A stretch of 64,000 nucleotides of DNA from Guptibacillus spartinae (GCF_028610625.1 NZ_JAQQWU010000013.1:1-64000); one strand, 5' to 3'; counted from the stretch's first letter, positions 52,244 through 61,056 are shown. Notes: generated by a model from the letters alone, not told the origin. Made by a program: numbers and translations.

Positions 52244-52247
52244 TTTT

Positions 52248-53579
52248 CTATACAAACATATTCAAAATTAAAGCTCCGGCAAACGCTGTAAAGGAAAGTA
52301 CCGTTTCAAGCACAGTCCACGTTTTGAACGTTTCCTTCACCGTTAAACCTAGATATTCTTTCACCATCCAGAACCCAGCATCGTTAACATGTGAGAACAT
52401 CAGTGAACCTGCACCTGTTACAATAACAAGCAATTCTAGGTTAACTCCTGACATCGTTGCGATAATCGGTGACACAATTCCTGCCGCAGTTGTTAAGGCA
52501 ACCGTTGCAGAACCTGTCGCGATTCGGATCAAACCTGCGATCATAAAGGCTAGCACGAGCGGGGATAAAGAAAGATCCTGTGAAAGGTTACCAATGATTG
52601 TACCAATTCCGCTATCAATCAGGATTTGTTTAAACCCACCACCTGCACCGATGATCAAGATGATTGATCCTACAGGTAGAATACATTCTTCAACGTACTT
52701 CTTAATTTGCTTTTTATCGAGGCCCTGACGGAAACCAAGGAAATAGAAAGCAAAGAAACAAGAAAGTAACAATGCCACAAGTGGACTACCGATAAATTCT
52801 AGAACACCTTCAGCCCCACCTGGTAAAGGTAGAAACGGTGCAAACGTTCCTAATACAAGAAGGAAAACCGGCATAATGATTGTTGTAAACGAAATGCCTG
52901 TTCCTGGTAACGTCGATGGATCCTGCTGATCTTCGACTTTAATCAAATCCGGCTCGCCTACAGGTACAACGCGTTTGTTAATCCACTTTGCAAATACCGG
53001 ACCACCGAGAATACCGGCTGGAAGCGCTATTATGAGGGAGTATAAAAGAACTTTACCAAGATCTGCTTCATAAATCCCAATTGCTGCAACCGCACCTGGA
53101 TGTGGCGGAATCAAGCCGTGCACAATCGACAAACCAGCGACTGCCGGTAGCGCAATTAATAAGATGTTTTTCTTCGTTGCTTTTTGAATCGAAATAACAA
53201 GTGGTAATAAGATTAAAATACCAACTTCAAAGAATACCGGAATACCGATAATGAATCCTGAGAAGAACATCGCCCATGGCAACTTCTTCTCGCCAAAGAC
53301 CCGAATAAAGAAATTGGCAATCTGTAATCCTGCCCCGGATTCAGACAATAGTTTACCAAGAATGGTTCCAAGTGCTAAAATCCCGACTAAGTGACCGAGT
53401 ACGCCACCAACACCGGTTTCATATGATCCTATAATATCGACCCATTCCATGCCAGACATGACGGCGAGGAATAAAGCCGCTACCGTTAAACCGATAAACG
53501 CATGCCATTGAAATACGGAAACGCCGACAATGACAATGGCAATCGAAATGACTGTGATTGCTAAAAGATATATTTCCAT
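52248..53579 (-). CDS. gntP: Gluconate:H+ symporter GntP
   Basis: 443-aa GntP family permease, about 12 transmembrane segments: VLGHLVGILALGTILGKLLSESGAG, HGLIPPHPGAVAAIGIYEAD, GSATVALTTAAGIVSPI and SHVNDAGFWMVKEYLGLTVKETFKTW are family signatures. Imports gluconate or a related sugar acid. ATG at 53579 with AGGTGGGAG upstream. No gluconate kinase or GntR gene adjoins. A cre box lies upstream, implying CcpA repression on glucose. Confidence 0.93.
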   Translation of the reverse strand: MEIYLLAITVISIAIVIVGVSVFQWHAFIGLTVAALFLAVMSGMEWVDIIGSYETGVGGVLGHLVGILALGTILGKLLSESGAGLQIANFFIRVFGEKKLPWAMFFSGFIIGIPVFFEVGILILLPLVISIQKATKKNILLIALPAVAGLSIVHGLIPPHPGAVAAIGIYEADLGKVLLYSLIIALPAGILGGPVFAKWINKRVVPVGEPDLIKVEDQQDPSTLPGTGISFTTIIMPVFLLVLGTFAPFLPLPGGAEGVLEFIGSPLVALLLSCFFAFYFLGFRQGLDKKQIKKYVEECILPVGSIILIIGAGGGFKQILIDSGIGTIIGNLSQDLSLSPLVLAFMIAGLIRIATGSATVALTTAAGIVSPIIATMSGVNLELLVIVTGAGSLMFSHVNDAGFWMVKEYLGLTVKETFKTWTVLETVLSFTAFAGALILNMFV

Positions 53580-53678
53580 GTGAACTCCCACCTCTTCTAA
53601 AATAAAGGAGATTTTCAATGAATCACTGAAAACCCTTCCAACTTCCTTTATTATAGGAATTATTATTTCATAAATCAA

Positions 53679-53692
53679 TGAAAACGTTTAAA
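53679..53692. promoter_or_regulatory. Catabolite-responsive element (cre) upstream of gntP
   Basis: TGAAAACGTTTAAA matches TGWAANCGNTNWCA at all but one position. 100 bp before the gntP start. Confidence 0.6.
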
Positions 53693-53813
53693 AAAATTTT
53701 CTGAATAATTGTCAACTTAGTAAACTAGCAAACATGAAAATGCCAGAACCCTTGATGTGAAAGGAATTATCTATTGAAAAAAATAATCACAAAATCTGAT
53801 ATTATTTTAAAAT

Positions 53814-54452
53814 TTATTTTTTCAGTCTATTTCCCCTTTCCACTTCAAGGGCCATTTTCAAATATTCGACAAATAACAACGACTGTTTTTTCACTTGAAT
53901 TTCCTCTTCAGGCAAAATAGCATGATCAAGAGCGAGTCCATCTATAAAAGAGACAATCGACCTAGCCATCGTCTTACTGTCATACGTCTTACTAAATTCT
54001 CCGCATTCCTGTCCTGCTTTGATTAATTCCTCATACACTTGCAACCCAAGTTGGTATCGGTTCAATCCATACTGACGTCTGCGTTCATCATGACGACCAG
54101 TAATAAAAAACTCCAGGTTACTAGGTGCTAACGGATCCAATCGATCATCAGGCTCCATGCTTTCCCCAAACATTCGCTTCATCAAGAGTGGCCAGTAGGA
54201 ATCAACTTCTTTCTCAAGCAACAGGCCATTATCATCCACCGCTTTTTCCAAACCTTCTTCAAGGATCGCTTCATACAAATCTTCCTTGTTTAAAAAGTAT
54301 TGATACAAACCACCACGACTAACCCCTGCTGCCTCCATCACATGTTTCATCGTTGTTCGTTCATAACCCATCTCGATAAAAACCTGTTTCGCTGCTTCAA
54401 GTATGTTCGCTCGTCGTTTCTCCATGTGTTCCTTGCTGACTTTTGGAGACAT
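53814..54452 (-). CDS. TetR-family regulator of the overlapping MFS gene
   Basis: 212 aa: HTH domain ILEAAKQVFIEMGYERTTMKHVMEAAGVSRGGLYQYFLNKEDLYE, then a helical ligand domain. ATG at 54452 with GGAGGAAGAG upstream lies 56 nt inside the end of the MFS gene, so both are one unit. It should bind the two 7-4-7 palindromes at the operon promoter. Confidence 0.92.
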   Translation of the reverse strand: MSPKVSKEHMEKRRANILEAAKQVFIEMGYERTTMKHVMEAAGVSRGGLYQYFLNKEDLYEAILEEGLEKAVDDNGLLLEKEVDSYWPLLMKRMFGESMEPDDRLDPLAPSNLEFFITGRHDERRRQYGLNRYQLGLQVYEELIKAGQECGEFSKTYDSKTMARSIVSFIDGLALDHAILPEEEIQVKKQSLLFVEYLKMALEVERGNRLKK

Positions 54453-55671
54453 CTCTCTTCCTCCACTTCCTTTTGCTTTTTTTCAAAAATCCGGCAACTG
54501 ATAAAAGAACAAGCAGTGATGCCGTCATCATAAACGTTGGAATAACTCCAATGATCGTCGATAGCCAGCCTCCTAATAATGGGCCAATGATCGTTGCCGT
54601 AGTTGTCACACTATTGATCACCCCGAAGACTCTTCCCGTCATTTGAACAGGAGTGTCTACCTGAACAGTAGCTTGAAAAGGTACAAAAACAAAGCTTACT
54701 GCAAACCCAGCTAAAACCCCGAACAGTGGACCCCAAACAATAGAAAAACCAATATCATAATACGTAAGTACTGCCATCATACCAAAGCTCAATCCAATTC
54801 CACAAACGCCTAACATCATATATGAGAATGCCTGGTAGTTCGTCTTTTTCGCTAAAATCATCCCCGATAAGAACATCCCGATCCCGGATGAAGCTACTAA
54901 ATAACCAAATAAATCTGGAGAAACATCGGTTAATTGCCTTAACAGCACAATGAGCTGCGAATCTGAGAGCTGGACAATCAGTAAACTTATCCCTAGAAAA
55001 AACAGCCCTACGAGCAGTTGGGCATTTGATTTAACATAAGTCACACCTTGCGAAAATTCTTTTACAAACGATGGTTTATCATTTTCTCCAGTCATTGGAT
55101 TAGTAGTTGAAAGGGCACTTGGCAGGAAAACGATGAGTAAGGCAGACAGAAGAAACGTTCCAGAGTCAATCATAAATACTAATTGTGATCCTAATATTGA
55201 AACCAGGATACCACTAAGTAAGGGTCCAATTACCTTCGTACTAGAATCGATCATCGATGTGATAGCCATTGCACTTTTCATATTCGAATCAGTCACAAGC
55301 TCTTTTAGCTTTCCGTTCTTTGCTGGAATGAAGATAGCCGAAAAAGCACCAACAGTAAATAAACACACATATACGATTAAAAGCGAATCGGCTACCGTTA
55401 GGAAGAGAATCAGCCCTGCCCGGACAAGATCAGAGGTAATCATGAGTGCTTTTCGACTCATGCGATCGGCTACTGTTCCAGCAACTGGCCCAAATAACGC
55501 CATCGGAAGGGCTAAGCACAAGATGATCAATGACACTTCCATTGGGGAAGCGTCCCATTTTAATCCGACGAGCGTAATCACTGCCACAATACTTAACCAA
55601 TCCCCAATACTTGAAATCGTCTGAGCAATCATTAGTGTTACGTATCCTTTGTTTTTCACTAATGCGTTCAT
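54397..55671 (-). CDS. MFS transporter (12-helix efflux type)
   Basis: 424 aa with 12 transmembrane segments: LMIAQTISSIGDWLSIVAVI in helix 1, MALFGPVAGTVADRMSRKALMI (motif A), PLLGGWLSTIIGVIPTFMM near the end. Similar in kind to the MefA/Cmr-like MFS group (macrolide or peptide export), but substrate cannot be told. ATG at 55671 has AAAGGAG 8 nt upstream; a GTG at 55678 overlaps that site. Followed by an overlapping TetR gene. Confidence 0.88.
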   Translation of the reverse strand: MNALVKNKGYVTLMIAQTISSIGDWLSIVAVITLVGLKWDASPMEVSLIILCLALPMALFGPVAGTVADRMSRKALMITSDLVRAGLILFLTVADSLLIVYVCLFTVGAFSAIFIPAKNGKLKELVTDSNMKSAMAITSMIDSSTKVIGPLLSGILVSILGSQLVFMIDSGTFLLSALLIVFLPSALSTTNPMTGENDKPSFVKEFSQGVTYVKSNAQLLVGLFFLGISLLIVQLSDSQLIVLLRQLTDVSPDLFGYLVASSGIGMFLSGMILAKKTNYQAFSYMMLGVCGIGLSFGMMAVLTYYDIGFSIVWGPLFGVLAGFAVSFVFVPFQATVQVDTPVQMTGRVFGVINSVTTTATIIGPLLGGWLSTIIGVIPTFMMTASLLVLLSVAGFLKKSKRKWRKRDVSKSQQGTHGETTSEHT

Positions 55672-55686
55672 AGTGCTCACTCCTTT

Positions 55687-55744
55687 ATCGACATCACTGT
55701 CGTTTTGTCACCTTCATTATAACGACACTATTGTCGTTTTTCAA
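55687..55744 (-). promoter_or_regulatory. MFS-TetR promoter with two 18-bp operators
   Basis: Minus strand TTGAAA, 17 nt, TATAAT (55744 down to 55716). AACGACA-CTAT-TGTCGTT (55721-55738) fills the spacer; a second copy, ATCGACA-TCAC-TGTCGTT (55687-55704), lies past the start point, centres 34 bp apart. Confidence 0.82.
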
Positions 55745-55795
55745 CTATTTTTAAACAAAAGAAAAAGACTACCACTAGGGCAGCCTTCACTTCTA

Positions 55796-56749
55796 TTACA
55801 ATTTCGCTTTCCAAAACCCTTTGCCAATATCGATCGCCGCACTGATGACAAAAAAGAGTCCAACCGCTGCTAATAGAGCATTTTGAAGCGTTTCTGAGAG
55901 GGATAAGAACTTCGTGAAATCGTCATGGATGAGGCGTTCATTCAAAAGCATCATGACAACCACAGCGGTTGCGAATACATGATGAACTGCGTTCGCGATA
56001 GCTAACCGCTGCGTCCAGTAACCGACAAGTATCTTATACAGTGCAAGCAATACAGCAGTTAGAAGAGCTAAACTTACAAGGGGCCAATAAGAAAGAAGCA
56101 CATCATTGTTAAAAAACGGCACATCGAGTGTTCCATTTCTTATGATGCCAAGCAAATGCTCAGCATTATAATAAAGCGTTGCCCATACCGCCGCAAAGAG
56201 AAGATCGCTGAACAGCTCAAACTTGGAAATTTTCTTTTTCTTCGGCGGGGGTGTCATTTTCAATAATTCATCTGCTGACCACGTAGAACAACTTTCCGTT
56301 ACCTTCAAATTGGTTCGCTCTAAGACAGCAAACACAAGCGTAATCCAGAATAGCGTTTGGATGAAGGTGTTCCACAAACCGCTAATCGCATCCCCTAGTA
56401 AATGAAAGAAGACAGCTCCAATCGTTTCTGTGCCAGTGTAATCAATGACGTTAGCCGTCATAAACAGGATAAAGGTGACGGTCAAGGCAATCGGCATGAC
56501 AATTTTCAATAACTTCACGTAGTGCTCAAAATACTGTGGCCCAATTAAGTGCATCGGCCAATCTCGGAAGCCATTCGCCATCTGTACTGGACTCCCTAGC
56601 TCATTAAGTACGCTTTTCACGTCCTCTTCGGATGGATTCTCTGGCAGCATATCCCCAATCGTTGATCTTAACTCGAGGGCGATATCCTCTCGATTGGATT
56701 CAGGAAGCCGTCTTGTTACCTCCCCAATATATGTCTCAATCAGATTCAC
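55796..56749 (-). CDS. HAAS-domain membrane protein
   Basis: 317 aa. N-terminal HAAS helical domain (IETYIGEVTRRLPESNREDIALELRSTIGDMLPENPSEEDVKSVLNELGSPVQMANGFRD), which often follows PadR genes, then six transmembrane segments. GTG start with GGGGAGGAAG upstream, overlapping the PadR stop by 14 nt. Function unknown; in such pairs the membrane protein is thought to be the target or partner of the PadR system. Confidence 0.85.
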   Translation of the reverse strand: MNLIETYIGEVTRRLPESNREDIALELRSTIGDMLPENPSEEDVKSVLNELGSPVQMANGFRDWPMHLIGPQYFEHYVKLLKIVMPIALTVTFILFMTANVIDYTGTETIGAVFFHLLGDAISGLWNTFIQTLFWITLVFAVLERTNLKVTESCSTWSADELLKMTPPPKKKKISKFELFSDLLFAAVWATLYYNAEHLLGIIRNGTLDVPFFNNDVLLSYWPLVSLALLTAVLLALYKILVGYWTQRLAIANAVHHVFATAVVVMMLLNERLIHDDFTKFLSLSETLQNALLAAVGLFFVISAAIDIGKGFWKAKL

Positions 56750-57080
56750 GCTCTTCCTCCCCTTTCAATAATGAACCTAATTCGCTTGTCGTTTTCTCCC
56801 ACTCCGCTTTCAGCTGTTCAAAGATCTCACGGCCATACTCGCTTAAAACGTAATACTTTCGCGGTCTGTTTTCTGTTGTATCCCAACTGCTCGTAACAAG
56901 CTCTTGCTTTTCTAGCCTACGTAGAAGGGGATACAGCGTGCTCTGTTCAATGGAAATTCCTGACTTCTCTAGTGATTGAACAAGAGAATAACCATATTGA
57001 GGCGACCTTAGCTGACTGAGAACCGCAAGTGTTAACGTCCCTCTTCTAAGCTCAGTTACCAATGAATTTAACAGCGTCAC
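56736..57080 (-). CDS. PadR-family transcriptional regulator
   Basis: About 114 aa winged helix: VTELRRGTLTLAVLSQLRSPQYGYSLVQSLEKSGI ... EQSTLYPLLRRLEKQELVTSSW ... NRPRKYYVLSEYGREIFEQL. I prefer a GTG at 57080 because AAGGTTGGTGA lies upstream; the ATG at 57098 has no ribosome binding site and abuts an operator. Cotranslated with the HAAS gene and probably autoregulated. Confidence 0.88.
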   Translation of the reverse strand: MTLLNSLVTELRRGTLTLAVLSQLRSPQYGYSLVQSLEKSGISIEQSTLYPLLRRLEKQELVTSSWDTTENRPRKYYVLSEYGREIFEQLKAEWEKTTSELGSLLKGEEERESD

Positions 57081-57096
57081 AACTTCACCAACCTTC

Positions 57097-57157
57097 ATAC
57101 TGTATGTCGTACACTATTTATACTATGTATCATACAGTATTATGTGCGAAACAGCAA
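57097..57157 (-). promoter_or_regulatory. PadR-HAAS promoter and twin operators
   Basis: Minus strand TTGCTG, 17 nt, TATGAT (57157 to 57129). TGTAT-c-ATACA (57126-57136) covers the -10, and TGTAT-gtc-GTACA (57101-57113) lies past the start; ten-base arms ATACTGTATG/CATACAGTAT (57097-57106, 57131-57140) bracket the whole. Confidence 0.65.
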
Positions 57158-57180
57158 TGTGGATTTTATAATAGTTGTAA

Positions 57181-57223
57181 AAAGGAGAGGGGGTCAGGTA
57201 CGTACCTGACCCCCCTCTCCTTT
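57181..57223. repeat. Dispersed palindrome, copy e
   Basis: GGGGGTCAGG-TACGTA-CCTGACCCCC core (from 57189) with AAAGGAGAG/CTCTCCTTT flanks and one extra C. Between the divergent PadR and kinase genes, right upstream of a TGTTATAAT extended -10 (57229-57237). Confidence 0.88.
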
Positions 57224-57272
57224 TCGTTTGTTATAATAGACAAATAGTACAGGAGATCTGGAGGGTACTTTT

Positions 57273-59444
57273 ATGATGACAGCTTCCTTTTTTGCTCATT
57301 ACGATGCGATTCCCTTGCCCCTCATCGTCATTAATCGGAATGGCGGCATTGTCCATCGTAATGAATACGCAATTTCTAGATTTTCATCTTATGAACAGAT
57401 GGATTTCATACAGTCTTACGAAAGCATATTAAGGATAAAAGAGAACGAACTAGCCCCCTATTTAAATCAAACATTTTCTGTGAAGCCTGGAGAATTTCTT
57501 TCCATTCCGCTTCCTCATACAAAGGAAATGGTTCGCCTCTCCCCTATTAATGACGATCTACTCACATTCCTGATCGTTGAAGATAAGGAAGCGATTTTTA
57601 AAGAAAGCCAGCAGTACAGCAATGACGAAACGCCACCTCTAGATGAAGAGTCTGAAGAGCTTAAGCAACAAATTCATTCGTTAATTGACGAGAATCCAGA
57701 CGGAATCGCTTTTATCAATGAACGCTTACACTTAAAGCTCGTTAATCAATCACTTTATCAGATACTCGGTTACTCTCTTGATGACTTACGCAACACCCCT
57801 ACACAAGCCATTGACGAACAGGCGATTCAAACGATTGGAAGACACTTTGAATTAGCTCTCCATGGTGACCAGCGTCCCTACGAAATTGAAGCATGTGACG
57901 TTCGAGGTAAGAAGGTTCACCTTCTTATTAAAACCATTCCCATTCATACAAATGGACATTTTCGCGGTGCTTATAAAATTGTAAAAGACGTTACTGAATT
58001 TAAAAACGCTCAAATTGATGCCATTGATCAAGCCGAGCAATTACGCTCGCTCATTGACTCCATTCCTGAATTTATTATTTTTAAAGATGAGAATTCTAGA
58101 ATTATCGAAATGAATGCTTACGCGAAACGGATATTCGGTATTGAGGAAGGAAAATACAAAGGGAAAACATGCGAAGAGTTAAATTGCAGTAGTATGGATG
58201 CTTCCTATCTCCTAAAAAACAATGCCAGAACGGATACCGTGGCGTGGGAAGAAAAAAGGAAAGTTGAATATGAGTATGAACTCGAACTGGTATGTGGCGA
58301 ATTAGGGACATTTGAAATCATTAAATTCCCTACCTTTCACCCCAGTGGACAGCGAAAATACCTTATTGCGATTGGTCGTGATATTTCAGAGCGTCGGAAA
58401 GTAGAAAAGGAGCTTATTGAAACGCAGGAGCTCATCGAATCTATTTTTACTACGAATGCTGATGCAATTTCCGTCACTAACCTGGAAAAAGAAATCATTC
58501 AAGTCAATCCAGCTTTTAAAGAGCTTTATGGCTACACGGAAGAAGAGACGATTACCCATTTACATGCCATCTATCCAGACCAGAACGAAAACGAATCGAG
58601 TCTAATCATTCAATCTGTTCTGAACGGTGAGGGTGTCGTTGATTTTGAAACGGTCAGAAAGAAAAAGGACGGCACATTGATTGACGTAAGCGTTACCTAT
58701 TCTCCCATTAAAGATCACGCAGGCAATGTGACCGCTATGTCCGCAATCACAAGAGATATCCGTGATCGCAAGAAAACGGAAGAGCTTCTTCTACGTTCAG
58801 AAAAACTTTCCGCGATCGGTCAGCTTGCAGCTGCTGTTGCGCATGAAGTTCGTAACCCACTAACCTCTGTAAAAGGGTTCATTCAGCTCTACAAAGACCG
58901 GATTAATGATGAAATTCTTGAACTCATGCTCTCTGAAATGGATCGCATCGAATCGATTATTAATGAATTTTTATCGCTTGCAAGACCACAAGCGGTCACC
59001 TATCAAAAAATCGATATTATGGCCTTAACTCGGAATGTCGTTTCACTCATGAATCCAGAACTGTTATTAAATAAAATTGAAGTTCAAACCGCTTTTCATA
59101 TCCCTTCGCTTATGATGGACTGTGAAAAAAATCAGATTACTCAGGTGCTTATGAACGTCATCAAAAATGGGATTGAAGCGATGCCAGACGGTGGGCCTCT
59201 ATCCATCACAACGTGCCACTCGAATACTCATCTTTTTATCGAGATCGCAGATAAAGGAGTCGGCATTCCAGAAGAACGATTGGAGAGGCTCGGTGAACCA
59301 TTTTTCTCGAATAAAGATACAGGAACCGGACTTGGCCTTGTCGTTTGTTATAAAATTATTCATGAACATCACGGCACCATTCATTTTAATAGCACAGTCG
59401 GTGAAGGAACTGTCGTAACGATCACCCTACCTCTTGATCGTTAA
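57273..59444 (+). CDS. PAS-domain sensor histidine kinase (KinA/KinE-like sporulation kinase)
   Basis: 723 aa, no transmembrane segment. Four PAS-like units in a row (about 10-110, 130-250, 255-380 with EFIIFKDENSRIIEMNAYAKRIFG, 385-500 with PAC RKKDGTLIDVSVTYSPIKD), then HisKA with H524 in AVAHEVRNPLTSVKGFIQL and HATPase_c (NVIKNGIEAM, DKGVGIPEERL, GTGLGLVVCYKI). The HEVRNPLTSVKGFIQL box is that of kinases feeding the Spo0F/Spo0A phosphorelay. No response regulator adjoins. GGAGGG precedes the ATG. Its stop shares TTAA with the convergent LysR stop. Confidence 0.93.
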   Translation: MMTASFFAHYDAIPLPLIVINRNGGIVHRNEYAISRFSSYEQMDFIQSYESILRIKENELAPYLNQTFSVKPGEFLSIPLPHTKEMVRLSPINDDLLTFLIVEDKEAIFKESQQYSNDETPPLDEESEELKQQIHSLIDENPDGIAFINERLHLKLVNQSLYQILGYSLDDLRNTPTQAIDEQAIQTIGRHFELALHGDQRPYEIEACDVRGKKVHLLIKTIPIHTNGHFRGAYKIVKDVTEFKNAQIDAIDQAEQLRSLIDSIPEFIIFKDENSRIIEMNAYAKRIFGIEEGKYKGKTCEELNCSSMDASYLLKNNARTDTVAWEEKRKVEYEYELELVCGELGTFEIIKFPTFHPSGQRKYLIAIGRDISERRKVEKELIETQELIESIFTTNADAISVTNLEKEIIQVNPAFKELYGYTEEETITHLHAIYPDQNENESSLIIQSVLNGEGVVDFETVRKKKDGTLIDVSVTYSPIKDHAGNVTAMSAITRDIRDRKKTEELLLRSEKLSAIGQLAAAVAHEVRNPLTSVKGFIQLYKDRINDEILELMLSEMDRIESIINEFLSLARPQAVTYQKIDIMALTRNVVSLMNPELLLNKIEVQTAFHIPSLMMDCEKNQITQVLMNVIKNGIEAMPDGGPLSITTCHSNTHLFIEIADKGVGIPEERLERLGEPFFSNKDTGTGLGLVVCYKIIHEHHGTIHFNSTVGEGTVVTITLPLDR

Positions 59445-60271
59445 CTCCGTTTAAAGGATTCAGATAATAACTGAAGAAGATCAGAACGATTTGCATGGAG
59501 GTACATCTCTCTCTGTAACGGCTCTCCTTTTAACGGAAGAAAGGTGACTCCCTTCTGTTCAATCGCATCCGCCATCATTTTGGGGAGATAAGCAATGCCA
59601 ATACCAAGCGCTACAAGTCCTCCCATCCCGAGATAATGGGTTTCCAACACATCACTTTCAACCATACGCTCGGTCAATATCCCTCTTACCTGCTCAGAAA
59701 GATAGCCGGTAGGAGGGAGTATTTGTGTATAACGAAAGCATTCTTCTAAAGTTAATTCTTTCTTTTCTGCTAGTGCAAGCGAGATAGGAACCGCAGCCAC
59801 AAATGGTTCTGAAAACAAAAAAGTAGAATACATCCCTTCGATCACAGGTGTATTTTGAACAATCGCAGCGTCAATTTCATGTGAGGTTAACAGCGGCACC
59901 AAGTCAAGGCTATCTTCGCGAATCGCCGTCACATGGACATTCGAATAGTGAAGCTGTTTGTAAAAGCTTGGCAAAAAGTATGTACTTAAGATTGGTGTCG
60001 ACCCAAACCGGATCTGCTCATATTTTTTATAACGGTCAACCGTTTGATTAATTTGCGAAAAAAGAGGCTTCACATCTTCGTAAAACGCTTTTCCTTTCAT
60101 CGTTAATTCGACCCCTCTAACAGATCGATTAAACAAGGAAAAACCGAGCTCTTCTTCAAGTTTCTTCATTTGTTTGCTTAGCGCTGGCTGTGAAACATAG
60201 AGTGCTTTTGCGGCCCGAGTGAAGCTGCGCTCATCTGCGATTTTAATAAAGTATGTTAATGGTTGAAGCAT
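59441..60271 (-). CDS. LysR-family transcriptional regulator
   Basis: 276 aa: winged HTH MLQPLTYFIKIADERSFTRAAKALYVSQPALSKQMKKLEEELGFSLFNRS, then a periplasmic-binding-like effector domain. ATG at 60271 with GGAGGAGG upstream; the frame runs 46 codons further but that part looks non-coding. Divergent from the SMR pair with an LTTR box between, so it is the likely activator of that exporter. Ends in a 4-nt overlap with the convergent kinase gene. Confidence 0.92.
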   Translation of the reverse strand: MLQPLTYFIKIADERSFTRAAKALYVSQPALSKQMKKLEEELGFSLFNRSVRGVELTMKGKAFYEDVKPLFSQINQTVDRYKKYEQIRFGSTPILSTYFLPSFYKQLHYSNVHVTAIREDSLDLVPLLTSHEIDAAIVQNTPVIEGMYSTFLFSEPFVAAVPISLALAEKKELTLEECFRYTQILPPTGYLSEQVRGILTERMVESDVLETHYLGMGGLVALGIGIAYLPKMMADAIEQKGVTFLPLKGEPLQREMYLHANRSDLLQLLSESFKRS

Positions 60272-60310
60272 TCGATCGAACCTCCTCCATCTTTTCATTC
60301 TTTTTATAGT

Positions 60311-60325
60311 ATAACCTGAAGTTAT
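60311..60325. promoter_or_regulatory. LTTR box between lysR and the SMR pair
   Basis: ATAAC-CTGAA-GTTAT, a T-N11-A palindrome of the ATAA-N7-TTAT type bound by LysR proteins such as CcpC; 40 bp before the LysR start and 90 bp before the SMR start. Confidence 0.65.
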
Positions 60326-60412
60326 AGATTGATCATTTTTTGATATTACCACCCCTTCTTCCTCACGCGTTATGCTAACAATACAGAAACAAGCAAGAAC
60401 AGGAGGCATACG

Positions 60413-60763
60413 ATGAAAAACGTTTATTTATGGCTCGGCATTGCTATTCTATTTGAAGTGATCGGAGCGACGTTCATGAAATACACGGAAGGATTTAGCC
60501 ATTTGGGGCCAACCCTTATTGTAATCTTCAGTTATGTCCTTGCCATCGTCTTTTATATTTTGCTCACGAAAGATCATGATCTAGGAATTATTAACGCTCT
60601 CTGGTCAGGAGGCGGTACGGTGATCATTGCCGTTGCTGGCATTCTCCTCTTTCACGAATCTACTTCATTTATAAAACTACTAGCCATTACGCTAATTGTC
60701 CTTGGGATCGTTGGTTTAAATACTAAGTCTCGCAATATGAAAAAAGGAGAAAATGTCTCATGA
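60413..60763 (+). CDS. SMR-family transporter subunit with essential Glu
   Basis: 116 aa, four transmembrane segments: AILFEVIGATFMKYTEGF holds the membrane-embedded E15 that binds cation and proton in EmrE-type exporters; NALWSGGGTVIIAVAGILLF has the conserved W and Gly path. The C-terminus is extended by a hydrophilic tail. First of an overlapping pair (ATGA), so probably one half of a heterodimer. AGGAGG-like site upstream. Exports organic cations or possibly guanidinium/spermidine-like substrates. Confidence 0.92.
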   Translation: MKNVYLWLGIAILFEVIGATFMKYTEGFSHLGPTLIVIFSYVLAIVFYILLTKDHDLGIINALWSGGGTVIIAVAGILLFHESTSFIKLLAITLIVLGIVGLNTKSRNMKKGENVS

Positions 60764-61056
60764 TTTACCTTACCCTCGCTCTAGTGTTTTCTATTATAGG
60801 AAGTGTCTCGGTTAAACGTTCAGCTGGTTTTACAAAGAAAATACCAGGCATAACTGCCTTTTTTCTTTTCGGTCTATGTATCTATTTTCTCACTCTATCT
60901 GTCCAATCAATTGAAATCGGCCTTGCCTACGCCATTTGGTCCGGAGGCTCCATTGCCGGCACTACGCTTGCTGGCATCCTCTTATTCAATGAAAAAGCGA
61001 CAAGAAGGAAAATTTTCTCCATTGCGGTGATACTGATTGGTGTTATCCTTTTATAG
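60760..61056 (+). CDS. SMR-family transporter subunit lacking the Glu
   Basis: 98 aa, four transmembrane segments: ALVFSIIGSVSVKRSAGF aligns with the helix-1 motif of its partner, but S11 stands where the essential Glu is. YAIWSGGSIAGTTLAGILLFNE retains the rest of the SMR pattern. ATGA overlap with the first subunit. The pair would give an asymmetric dimer with a single acid residue. Confidence 0.9.
   Translation: MIYLTLALVFSIIGSVSVKRSAGFTKKIPGITAFFLFGLCIYFLTLSVQSIEIGLAYAIWSGGSIAGTTLAGILLFNEKATRRKIFSIAVILIGVILL

Noticed and set aside
55133-55624. 163-aa plus-strand frame opposite the MFS gene
   Set aside because: Antisense shadow; the minus strand has clear MFS motifs, promoter and operators.
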